Shown here in pieces: positions 16,371 to 26,189 of a stretch of DNA of 64,000 nt. The notes beneath the pieces were generated by a model that had not been told where the DNA came from, searched no databases, and saw only the letters and a list, made by a program, of their open reading frames with translations. Source of the stretch: Flavobacteriaceae bacterium (GTDB lineage Bacteria > Bacteroidota > Bacteroidia > Flavobacteriales > Flavobacteriaceae); contig CANFHX010000009.1 in assembly GCA_947446865.1 (NCBI GenBank), positions 31,678 through 95,677 of the forward strand, given 5' to 3'. Position numbers and translations under genes: made by a program. Position 1 is the first letter of the stretch, and every line of letters starts with the position of its first letter.

Positions 16371-16647
16371 TTTTAATGTATTTTTTCTCAATAAAGAAAG
16401 CTCCAAACGGAATTAAAGAACCTAAAAGAACTGCAGCTAAATCTTTTAATGTCCATTTTTGTTGGGATTTTATAATAAAAGCTAAGTAAAGGTAGCCAAT
16501 AAAAAGTATCCCATGAGTCATTCCAATAGGAAAAAGTAAGGTTTTATAAAGAACAGAATTCGTAGGCTTAATAAATAGCATGTTGGCTAATAATATTAAA
16601 TAAGAAAATCCTTCTGAAATTGCTGTGATTTTAAAAATTTTGACCAT
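16363..16647 (-). CDS. DUF3817 family membrane protein
   Basis: About 94 residues with three hydrophobic segments. The pattern FKITAISEGFSYLILLA near the start and PIGMTHGILFIGYLY in the middle is typical of DUF3817 integral membrane proteins. I chose Met at 16647 because family members begin only a few residues before this first helix; the frame is open to 16668. Function unknown. It overlaps the MscS-type channel gene by 8 bp. Confidence 0.7.
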   Translation of the reverse strand: MVKIFKITAISEGFSYLILLANMLFIKPTNSVLYKTLLFPIGMTHGILFIGYLYLAFIIKSQQKWTLKDLAAVLLGSLIPFGAFFIEKKYIKNA

Positions 16648-16735
16648 CGTATAAGTTTTGGATTGCAAAATTAAGTAATTACCTTAATAATAAAACTAAA
16701 AGTAGTTTACTTTTGCAATAATTTAGCATTTAGTT

Positions 16736-17251
16736 ATGAGCAAACGAGATTTAAAAAAATACCTATCCGAATTAAATAAAACCCAATTGGAAGATCAAAT
16801 CATAGAATTATATGATAAATTCAAAGAGGTAAAGGTTTATTATGATTTTGTTTTTAATCCAAAAGAAACCAATTTGGTTAAAGAAGCTAAATTAAAAATT
16901 TCTAATGAATATTATCCTATTCGAGGTAAAAAGCCAAAAATGCGCAGATCTATTGCGCAAAAATTCATAAAACATTTTATTTCCCTTGGAGTAGATGCCT
17001 ATATTATTGCAGATATTATGCTTTACACATTAGAAATAGCGCAAACACTTTCTGCAGAAAGAGAAATAAAACAAGAGGCTTTTTATAAAAGCATGCTGTC
17101 TTCCTTTCAACAATCTATAAGTTTTATGATTGAAAAAGGGATTTTAGACGATTTTAAAAGTAGGGTAGTGGCTATTCAAGAAGAAACTAATTCCCAAAAT
17201 TGGTTTAATAAGTATGAATTCAACACCACAGTGGAGCGATTTGATTATTAA
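16736..17251 (+). CDS. DUF6155-like protein
   Basis: 171 residues, all-helical, cytoplasmic. It begins MSKRDLKKYLSELNKTQLEDQ, which has the charged helical start seen in DUF6155 proteins of flavobacteria, and has a helical middle (AQKFIKHFISLGVD). No catalytic motif is visible. The helicase gene follows after about 80 bp on the same strand. The family name is from memory of the pattern; function unknown. Confidence 0.55.
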   Translation: MSKRDLKKYLSELNKTQLEDQIIELYDKFKEVKVYYDFVFNPKETNLVKEAKLKISNEYYPIRGKKPKMRRSIAQKFIKHFISLGVDAYIIADIMLYTLEIAQTLSAEREIKQEAFYKSMLSSFQQSISFMIEKGILDDFKSRVVAIQEETNSQNWFNKYEFNTTVERFDY

Positions 17252-17329
17252 TTATTTTTTTAGATAATTGAAAAATAGTGAGGTCAAACCTTTTTTTAGG
17301 TGTAGTTTTGCAAAATTGTAAAAATCACC

Positions 17330-18868
17330 ATGCCTAAAAAAGATTTTCTTGCCGAAATTGAAGACAAAAAAGAACTCTATGGTTACCAAAAAGGGGATAT
17401 AGATAAAATTTTTGAACGACTAGATAACGCACCGCACAATTACCATTTATTATACCAATTACCAACAGGTGGCGGTAAAACGGTAATATTTTCTGAAATC
17501 ACCCGACGTTACTTAAAAGAACACAATAAAAAAGTTGTGGTTTTGACGCACAGAATTGAACTCTGTAAACAAACTTCCAAAATGCTTAAGGCATTTGACG
17601 TAAAAAACAAAATCATAAATAGCGCTATAAAAGAATTGCCAGATCAAGAGGAATATTCTTGTTTTGTTGCTATGATTGAAACTTTAAAAAATAGATTAAA
17701 CGACGAAAAATTAGAAATACAAGACGTTGGTTTAGTGATAATTGACGAAGCTCATTTTAACTCTTTTAGGAAGTTATTAAGTACCTTTAATAATGCTTTT
17801 ATTCTTGGAGTAACCGCAACTCCTTTAAGTTCCAATATTAAATTACCGATGTATGAAAACTACAATGAATTAATTGTAGGAGATACAATACAAAACCTTA
17901 TAGATAAAGGATTTCTTGCCAAAGCAACAACTTATAGTTATGATGTGGGGTTGACTTCCTTAAAAGTTGGTATTAATGGCGATTATACGGTGAAATCTTC
18001 GGATGATTTGTATAGTAATATGGTAATGCAAGAGAAATTATTGCATTCGTATACTGAAAAATCTTTAGGTAAAAAGACCTTGATTTTTAATAATGGCATC
18101 AATACTTCGTTACATGTTTACGAAAGTTTTAAACATGCAGGATACAATATTCGACATTTAGACAATACAACAACTGCCGAAGATCGAAAAGATATTTTGC
18201 ATTGGTTTAAAAAAACACCTGATGCAATACTAACTTCGGTTGGTATATTAACCACAGGGTTTGATGAACCAACAGTCGAAAGTATCATATTAAACCGCGC
18301 CACAAAGTCATTAACGCTGTATTTTCAAATGATTGGTCGGGGCTCTAGAAAATTACCACACAAAGATAATTTTACAGTTATTGATTTAGGAAACAATGCT
18401 TTACGATTTGGATTGTGGAATAATCCCATAGATTGGCAACATATTTTTAAATCGCCAGAATATTATCTAGAAAGTCTTCGTGAGGATGCAGATATTGAAA
18501 GTAATTTCAAATATGTTATGCCACCTGAATTATTAGTTAAATTTAGTAAATCTACAGATATTTCTATGGACGTTATGGAAGAATTTAAATTTACAATAAA
18601 AAATAATTTAAAAGCTAAAACAATTATTGAGAAATCTTTAGAACAACATGCTAATATGTGTGTTGAAAATACCGAAGATTTATTGACTGCTAGAAAACTA
18701 TCAAAAGAACTTAACGACGACATCGAATTCCGAATTAGACAATATTGTGTATGTTTAGGAAATGTTTCTAAGAATTATAGAAGTTGGTTTATTGAAGATT
18801 ATACATTAAAGCTAACCATTGCAATTGGGAGGATTTATCGATTAAAAGTTATGAATGAGTTAGATTAA
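17330..18868 (+). CDS. DEAD/DEAH-box helicase, SSL2 type
   Basis: 512 residues, superfamily 2. Motif I PTGGGKT (residues 45-51), motif II DEAH (139-142), motif III GVTATP, and helicase C motifs ILTTGFDEPTVESII and QMIGRGSR. It resembles the XPB/SSL2-type stand-alone helicases common in Bacteroidota. It lacks a nuclease domain; the last 130 residues are helical and family-specific. Likely ATP-driven translocation on nucleic acid in repair or RNA metabolism. No restriction or defence partner is adjacent. Confidence 0.8.
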   Translation: MPKKDFLAEIEDKKELYGYQKGDIDKIFERLDNAPHNYHLLYQLPTGGGKTVIFSEITRRYLKEHNKKVVVLTHRIELCKQTSKMLKAFDVKNKIINSAIKELPDQEEYSCFVAMIETLKNRLNDEKLEIQDVGLVIIDEAHFNSFRKLLSTFNNAFILGVTATPLSSNIKLPMYENYNELIVGDTIQNLIDKGFLAKATTYSYDVGLTSLKVGINGDYTVKSSDDLYSNMVMQEKLLHSYTEKSLGKKTLIFNNGINTSLHVYESFKHAGYNIRHLDNTTTAEDRKDILHWFKKTPDAILTSVGILTTGFDEPTVESIILNRATKSLTLYFQMIGRGSRKLPHKDNFTVIDLGNNALRFGLWNNPIDWQHIFKSPEYYLESLREDADIESNFKYVMPPELLVKFSKSTDISMDVMEEFKFTIKNNLKAKTIIEKSLEQHANMCVENTEDLLTARKLSKELNDDIEFRIRQYCVCLGNVSKNYRSWFIEDYTLKLTIAIGRIYRLKVMNELD

Positions 18869-19124
18869 CAAATAGTATAAATCTTGCACTATAATTTATA
18901 TTATGTAAAATAGAAAAAATCAATTCCCTTGACTATATCTTTACATTTCAAGGTTTTATGATTATATAATAACTAATTATCATGAAATTTTAGTAAATAA
19001 ATATACTTTACCTTTCTGTTTAATTAATGTTAGTAAACTTTTTTAAGAAAAAGTAATTGCATAACTTTCTTTAATAATTTTGTACTATATTTATTTTCGA
19101 AATTTATTTATCAAAAACAAGATT

Positions 19125-21038
19125 ATGGAAAATGCTATTTCACAACGTATAGCTAATTTTTTAAAAGAATACGAACCATTTGATTATTTGTCTCACGATG
19201 AATTAATTCAGATTGTTTCTACTATCCGTGTGCTTAATTTAGAAAAACATAAATCTTTGTTTCAAATCAATGACACTTTGCACGACTCTTTTTATGTTGT
19301 AGCTTCGGGTGTTATTCATTTAACAGTAATTTCTGATGCCGAAGAAACCCTGTTGAATAAATGTTATTCTGGTGATATCTTTGGTTTGCGTCCGTTTTTT
19401 GCTAAAAATAATTATCAAATGACGGCCAAAGCTCGTGAAGAAAGTATCATTTACGCCATTCCCATTGCTTCTTTTAAACCTTTTGTAGCTCAAAATTCTA
19501 AAGTTTTGGATTTCTTATTAGAAAGTTTTGCTGTTAATACCAAAAATAGTTTAGATAATAAAAACCACGGATTGATTTCAGATAATGTAAATTATACGGA
19601 TAATCAGTCGGATATGCAGTATTTTCAGTCTTTAAACTATAACAAAACACCTTTAAAAATAAGTTTTGATACTCTTATTAAAGAAGCAGCACAATTGGTT
19701 ACCGATAATATGTTTGATAGCGCTTTAATCACAGATCAAAGTTATCCTATTGGTATTGTTACCGATAAAGATTTTCGCTCTAAAGTAGCAACTGGTCGCT
19801 ACCCGCTGACTAATACAATAGATAAAATAATGGCTTCCCCAGTTATTACAGTAACTGAAAATATTTCGGTAGCCGAAGCGCAGTTGGTAATGTTAAAACA
19901 CGGTGTCACTCACCTTTGTGTAACAAAAGATGGTACCGACAAATCAGAAGTAAAAGGAATTATATCCGAGCACGACCTTGTTGTGGCCCAAGCTAACAAT
20001 CCGGGTATTTTACTTAAGGAGATTAAACGATCGCAAACGGCTAAAGAATTAAAATTAGTTAGAAATAAATTAACCGATATTATTCAATCTTCATTAAATA
20101 AAAATATACCGCTTACCCATATTAATAGTATTGTTGGAGAAATTACTCTTGCAATTGTTAAGCGAGCTGTAGAACAAGCAATTCTTGATTTAGGCTCCCC
20201 TCCTGCTCGTTTTGCTTGGTTAAGTATTGGAAGTCAAGGTAGAAAAGAACAGCTTTTGTTTACTGATCAAGATAGTATTTTGATTTTTGAAGATGTTTCT
20301 CCCGAAAAATACCGAGACGTTAAAGATTACTTTTTAAAACTAGCAAAAAAAGCAACAGCCACTCTAGAAAAAGTAGGATTTATGAATTGCCCTCACGGTC
20401 ATATGGCAAGCAATATGTTATGGTGTAAATCATTGTCAGACTGGATGAAACAATACGAAAATTGGATGAATACTCCGGGTGAAAACACCAATGAAATTAG
20501 TAGTGTTTTCTTTGATTACGAAATGGCATTTGGAGAACAAAAAATTGAAGATGCTATTACCGAAACCATTTTTAATAACATAAAAAACAAAGTGCTTTTC
20601 TTTGATTATTTAGGAAATGATACTTTAAAAAAACCTACTCCATTAAACTTTTTTAAGAAATTTAATGTGGAAGAAGAAGGAGAAAACAAAGGAAAATTTG
20701 ATATTAAAACCCGAGCTCTAATGCCATTAATAGATGGCGCTCGTATGTTAGTTTTGAGTAATAATATCAAAGGGGTTAATAGTACTTTTTTGAGATACAA
20801 ACAATTAGCATTGATTGATCCAAAATTTTCTGAGATTTATTTAAATTGTGCTGATGCCTTTTTAATACTTTCTAAATTTAGAACTTTAGAAGGTTTAAAA
20901 AATGATGATTCCGGTCAATTTATCAATTTGGATGAGTTAACTAAAGTAGATAAAGAAAAATTAAAAAATGCTTTAGCTCCAATGAAGGAACTTGAAGAAT
21001 TGATTAAAGATAAATTCCAACTAACCCAATTTTCTTAA
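19125..21038 (+). CDS. CAP-domain / CBS pair / DUF294 nucleotidyltransferase-like regulator
   Basis: 637 residues from ATG 19125. Domains in order: cyclic-nucleotide-binding fold (about 10-130), two CBS domains (about 170-310), a DUF294 nucleotidyltransferase-like domain with GSQGRKEQ and a D-x-D (TDQDS), then a helical C-terminal domain. Such proteins sense nucleotides and may uridylylate or adenylylate a partner; in many bacteria they sit next to acetyl-CoA synthetase and acetate transporters with an exonuclease-like gene. That exonuclease follows here after 3 bp, and acs lies 9 kb away. Confidence 0.85.
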   Translation: MENAISQRIANFLKEYEPFDYLSHDELIQIVSTIRVLNLEKHKSLFQINDTLHDSFYVVASGVIHLTVISDAEETLLNKCYSGDIFGLRPFFAKNNYQMTAKAREESIIYAIPIASFKPFVAQNSKVLDFLLESFAVNTKNSLDNKNHGLISDNVNYTDNQSDMQYFQSLNYNKTPLKISFDTLIKEAAQLVTDNMFDSALITDQSYPIGIVTDKDFRSKVATGRYPLTNTIDKIMASPVITVTENISVAEAQLVMLKHGVTHLCVTKDGTDKSEVKGIISEHDLVVAQANNPGILLKEIKRSQTAKELKLVRNKLTDIIQSSLNKNIPLTHINSIVGEITLAIVKRAVEQAILDLGSPPARFAWLSIGSQGRKEQLLFTDQDSILIFEDVSPEKYRDVKDYFLKLAKKATATLEKVGFMNCPHGHMASNMLWCKSLSDWMKQYENWMNTPGENTNEISSVFFDYEMAFGEQKIEDAITETIFNNIKNKVLFFDYLGNDTLKKPTPLNFFKKFNVEEEGENKGKFDIKTRALMPLIDGARMLVLSNNIKGVNSTFLRYKQLALIDPKFSEIYLNCADAFLILSKFRTLEGLKNDDSGQFINLDELTKVDKEKLKNALAPMKELEELIKDKFQLTQFS

Positions 21039-21041
21039 TTT

Positions 21042-21638
21042 ATGATTGATTGGTTAAAAAATAAAAATAAGAATTCACCAGAATTTTGGATAAACTATCT
21101 AACTAAATTCGAAAAAAAATCGAATAGGTATGTTGTATTGTGTACTGAAACCAGTGGGTTAAATCCTAAAAAAGATGTCATTTTATCCTTTGGTGCTATT
21201 GCAATTATTGATGATAGCATCCGATTAGGTGATGTGTTTGAAGTAACCATTCCACAATATAAATTCTTACATGATAATGGTTTGTCTAATGATTTTCTTT
21301 TGGAATCGGAACAGCCAAAACTATCAGAATATCATGCTTTTGAAAAATTTATCGATTTTATTGGAAATGCTACTCTTGTAGGACACCGGATCCATTTTGA
21401 TGTTGAGATGATAAATGGAGTTTTAGAAAAATTAGCTTGTGGAAGGTTAAAAAATGAAGCTCTGGATATCGAAATGATGCATAAAAAACTGAATGATATT
21501 AATAATGCCAATTTTACTATCGACCAATTAAGCACTATTTATAAAGTTCCAAAAAACGAACGAATTTCAACTACAGATGATGCTTATACTATTGCTTTAT
21601 TATTTTTGAAATTAAAATCAAGATTGCATTTGCAATAG
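21042..21638 (+). CDS. DEDD 3'-5' exonuclease, PolIII epsilon-like
   Basis: 198 residues. The exonuclease fold begins RYVVLCTETSGLNPKKDVI, where the usual D-x-E of motif I reads T-E-T in this protein, so the first acidic pair is partly lost. Motif II is GHRIHFDVEMI and motif III is DDAYTIALL. The altered first motif could reduce nuclease activity. It is the constant companion of DUF294/CBS proteins; gene spacing of 3 bp indicates co-translation. Confidence 0.75.
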   Translation: MIDWLKNKNKNSPEFWINYLTKFEKKSNRYVVLCTETSGLNPKKDVILSFGAIAIIDDSIRLGDVFEVTIPQYKFLHDNGLSNDFLLESEQPKLSEYHAFEKFIDFIGNATLVGHRIHFDVEMINGVLEKLACGRLKNEALDIEMMHKKLNDINNANFTIDQLSTIYKVPKNERISTTDDAYTIALLFLKLKSRLHLQ

Positions 21639-21681
21639 TTATCTATTCATTAACATCTATTTAATAGCCTTAATTATTGAA

Positions 21682-22368
21682 ATGCAAAACTTTTTCACCA
21701 TACTAATTCTCGTTACATTCCCCATATGTAATTACAGTCAAGATACTACTATGAATAAAGATTGGCCCAATTTAAATAAGTATGCTACAGAAAATAGCCA
21801 ACTAACTAATACGACAAATAGTGTAGTTTTTATGGGCGATTCTATTACTGAATTTTGGAAGGTTAATGACGAAGCGTTTTTTACTTCTAACTCTTTTATT
21901 GATAGAGGAATTAGTGGACAAACTACGCCTCAGATGTTACTTCGTTTTCGTCAAGATGTTATTGAACTAAAGCCTTCGGTGGTAGTTATATTGGCTGGAA
22001 TTAATGACATTGCCGAGAATACAGGCCCAATTACTATTGATGAAATCATGGGAAATATCATCTCGATGGTAGAATTGGCCAAAAACAATAAAATTAAAGT
22101 AGTACTTTGTACTGTTTTACCTTCCAATCATTTTTATTGGAATCCGAAAATGGAACCCGCCGATAAAGTGATTGCTCTAAACCAATTAATTTCTAACTAT
22201 GCTAAAAAAAATAAAATTACTTATGTAGATTATTATACTGCAATGGTAGATGATGCTAAAGGATTGCCAAAAAAATATAGCGCGGATGGGGTGCATCCCA
22301 ATTTAGAAGGATATAAAGTCATGGAAGGATTGGTAGTTAAAGGAATTTTGACCTATATAAAAAAGTAG
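21682..22368 (+). CDS. Secreted SGNH/GDSL hydrolase
   Basis: 228 residues with a signal peptide (MQNFFTILILVTFPICNYSQ). Block I is FMGDSITEF (Ser54), block III is LAGINDIAE, and block V is DGVHPN with the catalytic Asp and His. This family removes acyl groups from lipids or acetylated sugars. The form resembles Bacteroidota carbohydrate-acetyl esterase-like SGNH proteins (platelet-activating-factor acetylhydrolase type). Substrate not determined. Confidence 0.85.
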   Translation: MQNFFTILILVTFPICNYSQDTTMNKDWPNLNKYATENSQLTNTTNSVVFMGDSITEFWKVNDEAFFTSNSFIDRGISGQTTPQMLLRFRQDVIELKPSVVVILAGINDIAENTGPITIDEIMGNIISMVELAKNNKIKVVLCTVLPSNHFYWNPKMEPADKVIALNQLISNYAKKNKITYVDYYTAMVDDAKGLPKKYSADGVHPNLEGYKVMEGLVVKGILTYIKK

Positions 22369-22469
22369 TTTTTGTAATATCCTTTTTTGAATTCCAATAA
22401 ACTACCTTTTATAAGTGTTTTTTTGTACTTTTGCAACTACCCGAAATTACAATTTTAAAATACAAAATA

Positions 22470-22886
22470 ATGAAATTTACAGCGTCACGCCTTTCTTCTG
22501 GAAACAAAATTTTTCCAACCGAAATTTTCTTAGAGTCAACAGGAATTACTATAAAAATCCCAGGATTGTTTAAAGGAGAAACCAAACAATTTGATTTTAA
22601 TCATATTGCTTCGGTAGAAATTGACACACCTCTTGTAGGGTTTTCATCTATTTCTATTTATGCTGGTGGAACTCAAATGACTGCATCTGGTTTTACAAAA
22701 GCAGAAGTTAAACAAATTAAAGAAGGTATCGAAAAAGGGAAATCTTCTATGAAAAACGGAACGAATACCGGTGGGAGCTCTTCTAGTCTTGCGGATGAAT
22801 TGAAAAAACTTAAAGACCTTGCAGATTCGGGAGTTATCACTGCAACTGAATTTGAACAACAAAAAAACAAAATATTAGGTAATTAG
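22470..22886 (+). CDS. SHOCT-domain protein
   Basis: 138 residues from ATG 22470; the longer frame starts in the upstream leader. The N-terminal part (about 1-85) is a beta-rich PH-like domain (IFLESTGITIKIPGLF), followed by a Gly/Ser linker. The C-terminal SHOCT helix pair (LADELKKLKDLADSGVI, EFEQQKNKIL) is found at the end of many bacterial proteins and may mediate oligomerisation. Followed by a strong terminator shared with the convergent gene. Confidence 0.75.
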   Translation: MKFTASRLSSGNKIFPTEIFLESTGITIKIPGLFKGETKQFDFNHIASVEIDTPLVGFSSISIYAGGTQMTASGFTKAEVKQIKEGIEKGKSSMKNGTNTGGSSSSLADELKKLKDLADSGVITATEFEQQKNKILGN

Positions 22887-22903
22887 GAATTCTTATTTAA
22901 GCT

Positions 22904-22937
22904 AAAAATCTCCACTAGTAATGGAGATTTTTTGTTT
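22904..22937. terminator. Bidirectional terminator
   Basis: Stem aaaatctcca / tggagatttt with a 7-nt loop, followed by TTGTTTT on plus and preceded by an A-rich stretch that is a U run on minus. It lies between convergent genes ending at 22886 and 22943. Confidence 0.85.
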
Positions 22938-22942
22938 TAAAT

Positions 22943-23869
22943 TTAATCCAAAGTAATTGTAGTTCCTGCAGATATTTTATAAGTTTTATTTTCTTTTTTA
23001 AGGTAAACATCTATAGAACTTGCATTTAAAACAAGTTTTTTATTTACTGAAAATTTCAAATTCCGAAAGGCGTTGATGTAATCTACTAATGCTATTTGGG
23101 AGGTATAATAAATTGTAGGATTATCAGAAAGTAATTTAAAAAATTTCTCGGTTTCGTTCCATTTATTTTCGTTGGTTCCCATTTCCCAACTGTGTCCCCA
23201 AATATCTAGTACTGCAAAATCTTTGGTATCTATAAAATCGGCGATGACTTTATTAAAACGTGCCATTTCTTTAGCATCTTTTTCGGGTTGGTTTGGTTCC
23301 CAATAAGCCTTTGCAAATTGGTGCATCGTTGGATGCCATCGTAAAAAGTCTTTAGGTATTTCAAAAGTATAGGTATCCCCTACTGTTCTGGCATATTCAA
23401 TTCCCAATCCGTCCATGGCTTTAATTACTTCATCATCGGTATTGCCAAATGGATAAGCCATTCCTCTTACAGGATATCCTACTAATCGCTCTAGTTCTTT
23501 TCTGTCTTCAACAATTTCCGAAATAACGTCTATTCTAGATTGATCTGGTAAGTTAGGATGATTTGCAGAATGTACCGAAACTTCATGCCCTTTAAAAAGT
23601 GAATTTATCTCTTCTTTATTTAAGTAGTCTTTGGAACCCAATTTATTTGAATTCAAATGAAAAGTTCCAATAAGATGGTACTTGTTCATTAGTTTTACTA
23701 ATTGTCGATCTTCGGTTCTGCCATCGTCAAAACTCAAAATTAAGGATTTGGATCTTCCTTCTGGAAAAAGCATTTTAATGTTTATTCCGCTAGTAGCAAT
23801 TTCAGGATTTGTCTGTGCAAAGCCCGAAAAAGCCATCAAAATTAACAGCGTTATAAAACTTTTTTTCAT
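22943..23869 (-). CDS. Secreted polysaccharide deacetylase family protein
   Basis: 308 residues. Signal peptide MKKSFITLLILMAFSGFAQ. NodB-homology motifs: LILSFDDGRTED (catalytic Asp pair), the metal-binding HSANHP, and GMAYPFGNTDDE. It would remove N- or O-acetyl groups from a polysaccharide. The last 50 residues form a small beta domain. It stands alone between the SHOCT gene and a T9SS protein; no sugar-utilisation partner is adjacent. Confidence 0.85.
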   Translation of the reverse strand: MKKSFITLLILMAFSGFAQTNPEIATSGINIKMLFPEGRSKSLILSFDDGRTEDRQLVKLMNKYHLIGTFHLNSNKLGSKDYLNKEEINSLFKGHEVSVHSANHPNLPDQSRIDVISEIVEDRKELERLVGYPVRGMAYPFGNTDDEVIKAMDGLGIEYARTVGDTYTFEIPKDFLRWHPTMHQFAKAYWEPNQPEKDAKEMARFNKVIADFIDTKDFAVLDIWGHSWEMGTNENKWNETEKFFKLLSDNPTIYYTSQIALVDYINAFRNLKFSVNKKLVLNASSIDVYLKKENKTYKISAGTTITLD

Positions 23870-23962
23870 AATCCAATCATTTATAGTTTTGAGTTTTGAT
23901 CTATCTCTTTTGTCTTCAACTAATATTTAAAGACATTCAAAATTAATTAGAAAAAATCATTA

Positions 23963-25303
23963 TTAATGTGAAACCATTACCTTTTTAGTAATCGAATTTT
24001 TATAATCGGATATTTTTACAAAATACATCCCTGCATACACAGTTTCTATATTCAAATAACACATTGTGCTACCTTGTTTTAAAGTATCTGCTAAAATTAA
24101 TTTCCCATTAACATCAAATAACTCTATTTTTAAATCACTAACAACTGGCGCGTAAGATTGAACAACTACTATATCGCTAGAAGGATTAGGAAATAAAGAC
24201 AATCCAATTTGTTCTAAATTAGTAGTAGCCAACGATAAAGCAGGTGTATACGTAGTTACGGGTTCACTTATAGTTGCGTGGGTAGAAGCTTGTACAACCC
24301 CATGATAATATTTACCTAAAAGATACGGGTATACAGGTTTGTTATTTGCATCAATAGTCGCAAAATAACAATAAATTCCGTTTGGATATTCAGGAGTTTT
24401 ACAAAATCTTCCGTTACTTTCATCTAAATCACCTAACCCAGCAACATATTCAAAATCTTCTAAATAAGCACCCAAAACCGCTTGAATTTGAGGTTGCCCT
24501 GGTCCCATAATTTGAACCATTTGGGTTAAAGTTGGACCTACTGCAGCAGTTCCATTAGGTAATGTAGTTCTAGACGTAATATTTCTTAATTGATAACTAG
24601 GAGTGATTCTCTTTATTGGACTTGTAGCATCCAATGGATTGGTATACCCATAAGCACCGTATATAGGATATCCATCCGCTGCAAAACCAATAAGTGGTCC
24701 GTGTGTGGCAGCATTCGGAACATAAAGTCCATCAGCTAAATAGATATTACATATTGAGGAGGAAGGTACTGTTTCTATATTAAAGGCCGAAGGATTTTGA
24801 TGGTGATGATAATCGGAAGTCATCGGGCCAGGATGACCATGCGCACAATCAAAACCAATATTTTCAAAGTAAACAGCGTTAGAATGCCATTGATTTAGAT
24901 TGTTATAGGATCCACCATCCCCTGCAGTGTAAGCAACTGTGCCATTAATAAAAGCTGCTACTGCACCCATACTAACTAACGTATTGGTTGTAGCTACTGT
25001 AGGATTTAAAGGTAATTTAATGATGTAATTATTATTTAATGCAGTTGTAACAGGACCTGTTGCAAAAGGACCGGTTACAAAAGCAGGAACTCCAGTGGCA
25101 TTTACATAAACAAAATTAGAAGAATATTGAACTAACTGAACATTGGCATTGGTTGTTGTATTTATCGGGGTAGGATTGCCCGTTAGATAATATCTTCCAG
25201 TAGTGTTATTAGTGTTTTGCAACCAAGATAAAATAGCAGGATTTGTTTGAGCGAAAGTGGTACAACTTACAATTAAGAGTAACAAAAATAGTTTTGATTT
25301 CAT
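23963..25303 (-). CDS. YHYH-domain protein with T9SS type A sorting domain
   Basis: 446 residues. Signal peptide, then a YHYH domain (about 130-330) with the motifs MTSDYHHHQ, IYLADGLYV and GFAADGYPIYGAYGY. A T9SS type A C-terminal domain follows (about 365-446: LSLFPNPSSD, LFDVNGKLI, YFVKI, KKVMVSH), which directs the protein across the outer membrane by type IX secretion. The biochemical role of YHYH proteins is not established; they are extracellular and His-rich, so metal binding is plausible. Confidence 0.88.
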   Translation of the reverse strand: MKSKLFLLLLIVSCTTFAQTNPAILSWLQNTNNTTGRYYLTGNPTPINTTTNANVQLVQYSSNFVYVNATGVPAFVTGPFATGPVTTALNNNYIIKLPLNPTVATTNTLVSMGAVAAFINGTVAYTAGDGGSYNNLNQWHSNAVYFENIGFDCAHGHPGPMTSDYHHHQNPSAFNIETVPSSSICNIYLADGLYVPNAATHGPLIGFAADGYPIYGAYGYTNPLDATSPIKRITPSYQLRNITSRTTLPNGTAAVGPTLTQMVQIMGPGQPQIQAVLGAYLEDFEYVAGLGDLDESNGRFCKTPEYPNGIYCYFATIDANNKPVYPYLLGKYYHGVVQASTHATISEPVTTYTPALSLATTNLEQIGLSLFPNPSSDIVVVQSYAPVVSDLKIELFDVNGKLILADTLKQGSTMCYLNIETVYAGMYFVKISDYKNSITKKVMVSH

Positions 25304-25433
25304 GTACTAAAAGTTTTATTTGAATTAATAATGCAAATATACTTTCAGCACCAAAGGGTAAAAAATGATAATAGGTTGAGTTGTAGAAAAAAAGGATTGA
25401 ACTGTAACTAATAATGTGTTGTTATATAGTATA

Positions 25434-26189
25434 TTAATTATCCAGCCATTTTTTAAAATCATTTACTCGTTCTCGACTTACAATTCTAGTATCCGTATCT
25501 AAAAACTTACATGTAATAGATAATCGACTATTAAAATAAGTACTTACTTTTTCTATAGAATGTATGTTTAAGATTATTTTTCTGTTGATGCGGAAGAAGT
25601 TTTTAGGATTTAATATCGTTTCCAATTGGTCCAAAGTATAATCAATAGAATAATGATTTCCTTTATTGGTAACTAAAAAAGAAAGACTTTCTTTGGTTTC
25701 AAAATGATGAATTTCTTGCGTTGGAATGGTATCAATAGTTTGCCCTAATTTGACTAAAAAACGTGTTTTGTATTCTTTATTCATTTGCTGATATGCCGTT
25801 GCAATACTAGAAATAAGATCTTTATTTCCTAACTGTTGGTGCTTTTTAAACTTATCAATAGCAAATTGTAAATCTTGTAAAGCAATGGGCTTCAGTAAAT
25901 AATCGATGCTGTTTTGCTTAAATGCTTGAATAGCATAATTGTCAAAAGCAGTGGTGAAAATAACAGGAATTTCTAATTGAATTTGATTAAAAATTTCAAA
26001 ACTATTACCATCTGCCAAATGAATATCCATAAAAATCAAATCGCAATTCAGACCTTCTTTAAAGGCTATTACAGAAGTTTGAATCGTATCAAAATACTTA
26101 ATTACATCAATTGATGAATCCATTTTTTGCAAAAGAACAGTGAGGTGTTCTGCCGATAATTTTTCATCTTCTATAATTACAACTTTCAT
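25434..26189 (-). CDS. LytTR response regulator
   Basis: 251 residues. The receiver domain (1-120) has acidic residues near the start (IEDE) and phospho-acceptor Asp55 (LIFMDIHLADG). The LytTR DNA-binding domain (about 150-251) contains FLVKLGQTIDTIP, FFRINRKIILNI and the closing RVNDFKKWL. It pairs with the kinase gene, which it overlaps by 4 bp. It probably controls the operon with the TonB-dependent receptor upstream. Confidence 0.9.
   Translation of the reverse strand: MKVVIIEDEKLSAEHLTVLLQKMDSSIDVIKYFDTIQTSVIAFKEGLNCDLIFMDIHLADGNSFEIFNQIQLEIPVIFTTAFDNYAIQAFKQNSIDYLLKPIALQDLQFAIDKFKKHQQLGNKDLISSIATAYQQMNKEYKTRFLVKLGQTIDTIPTQEIHHFETKESLSFLVTNKGNHYSIDYTLDQLETILNPKNFFRINRKIILNIHSIEKVSTYFNSRLSITCKFLDTDTRIVSRERVNDFKKWLDN

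Noticed and set aside
17330..18868. A phage-defence helicase
   Set aside because: The neighbours are ordinary housekeeping genes and no nuclease or other defence partner is adjacent.
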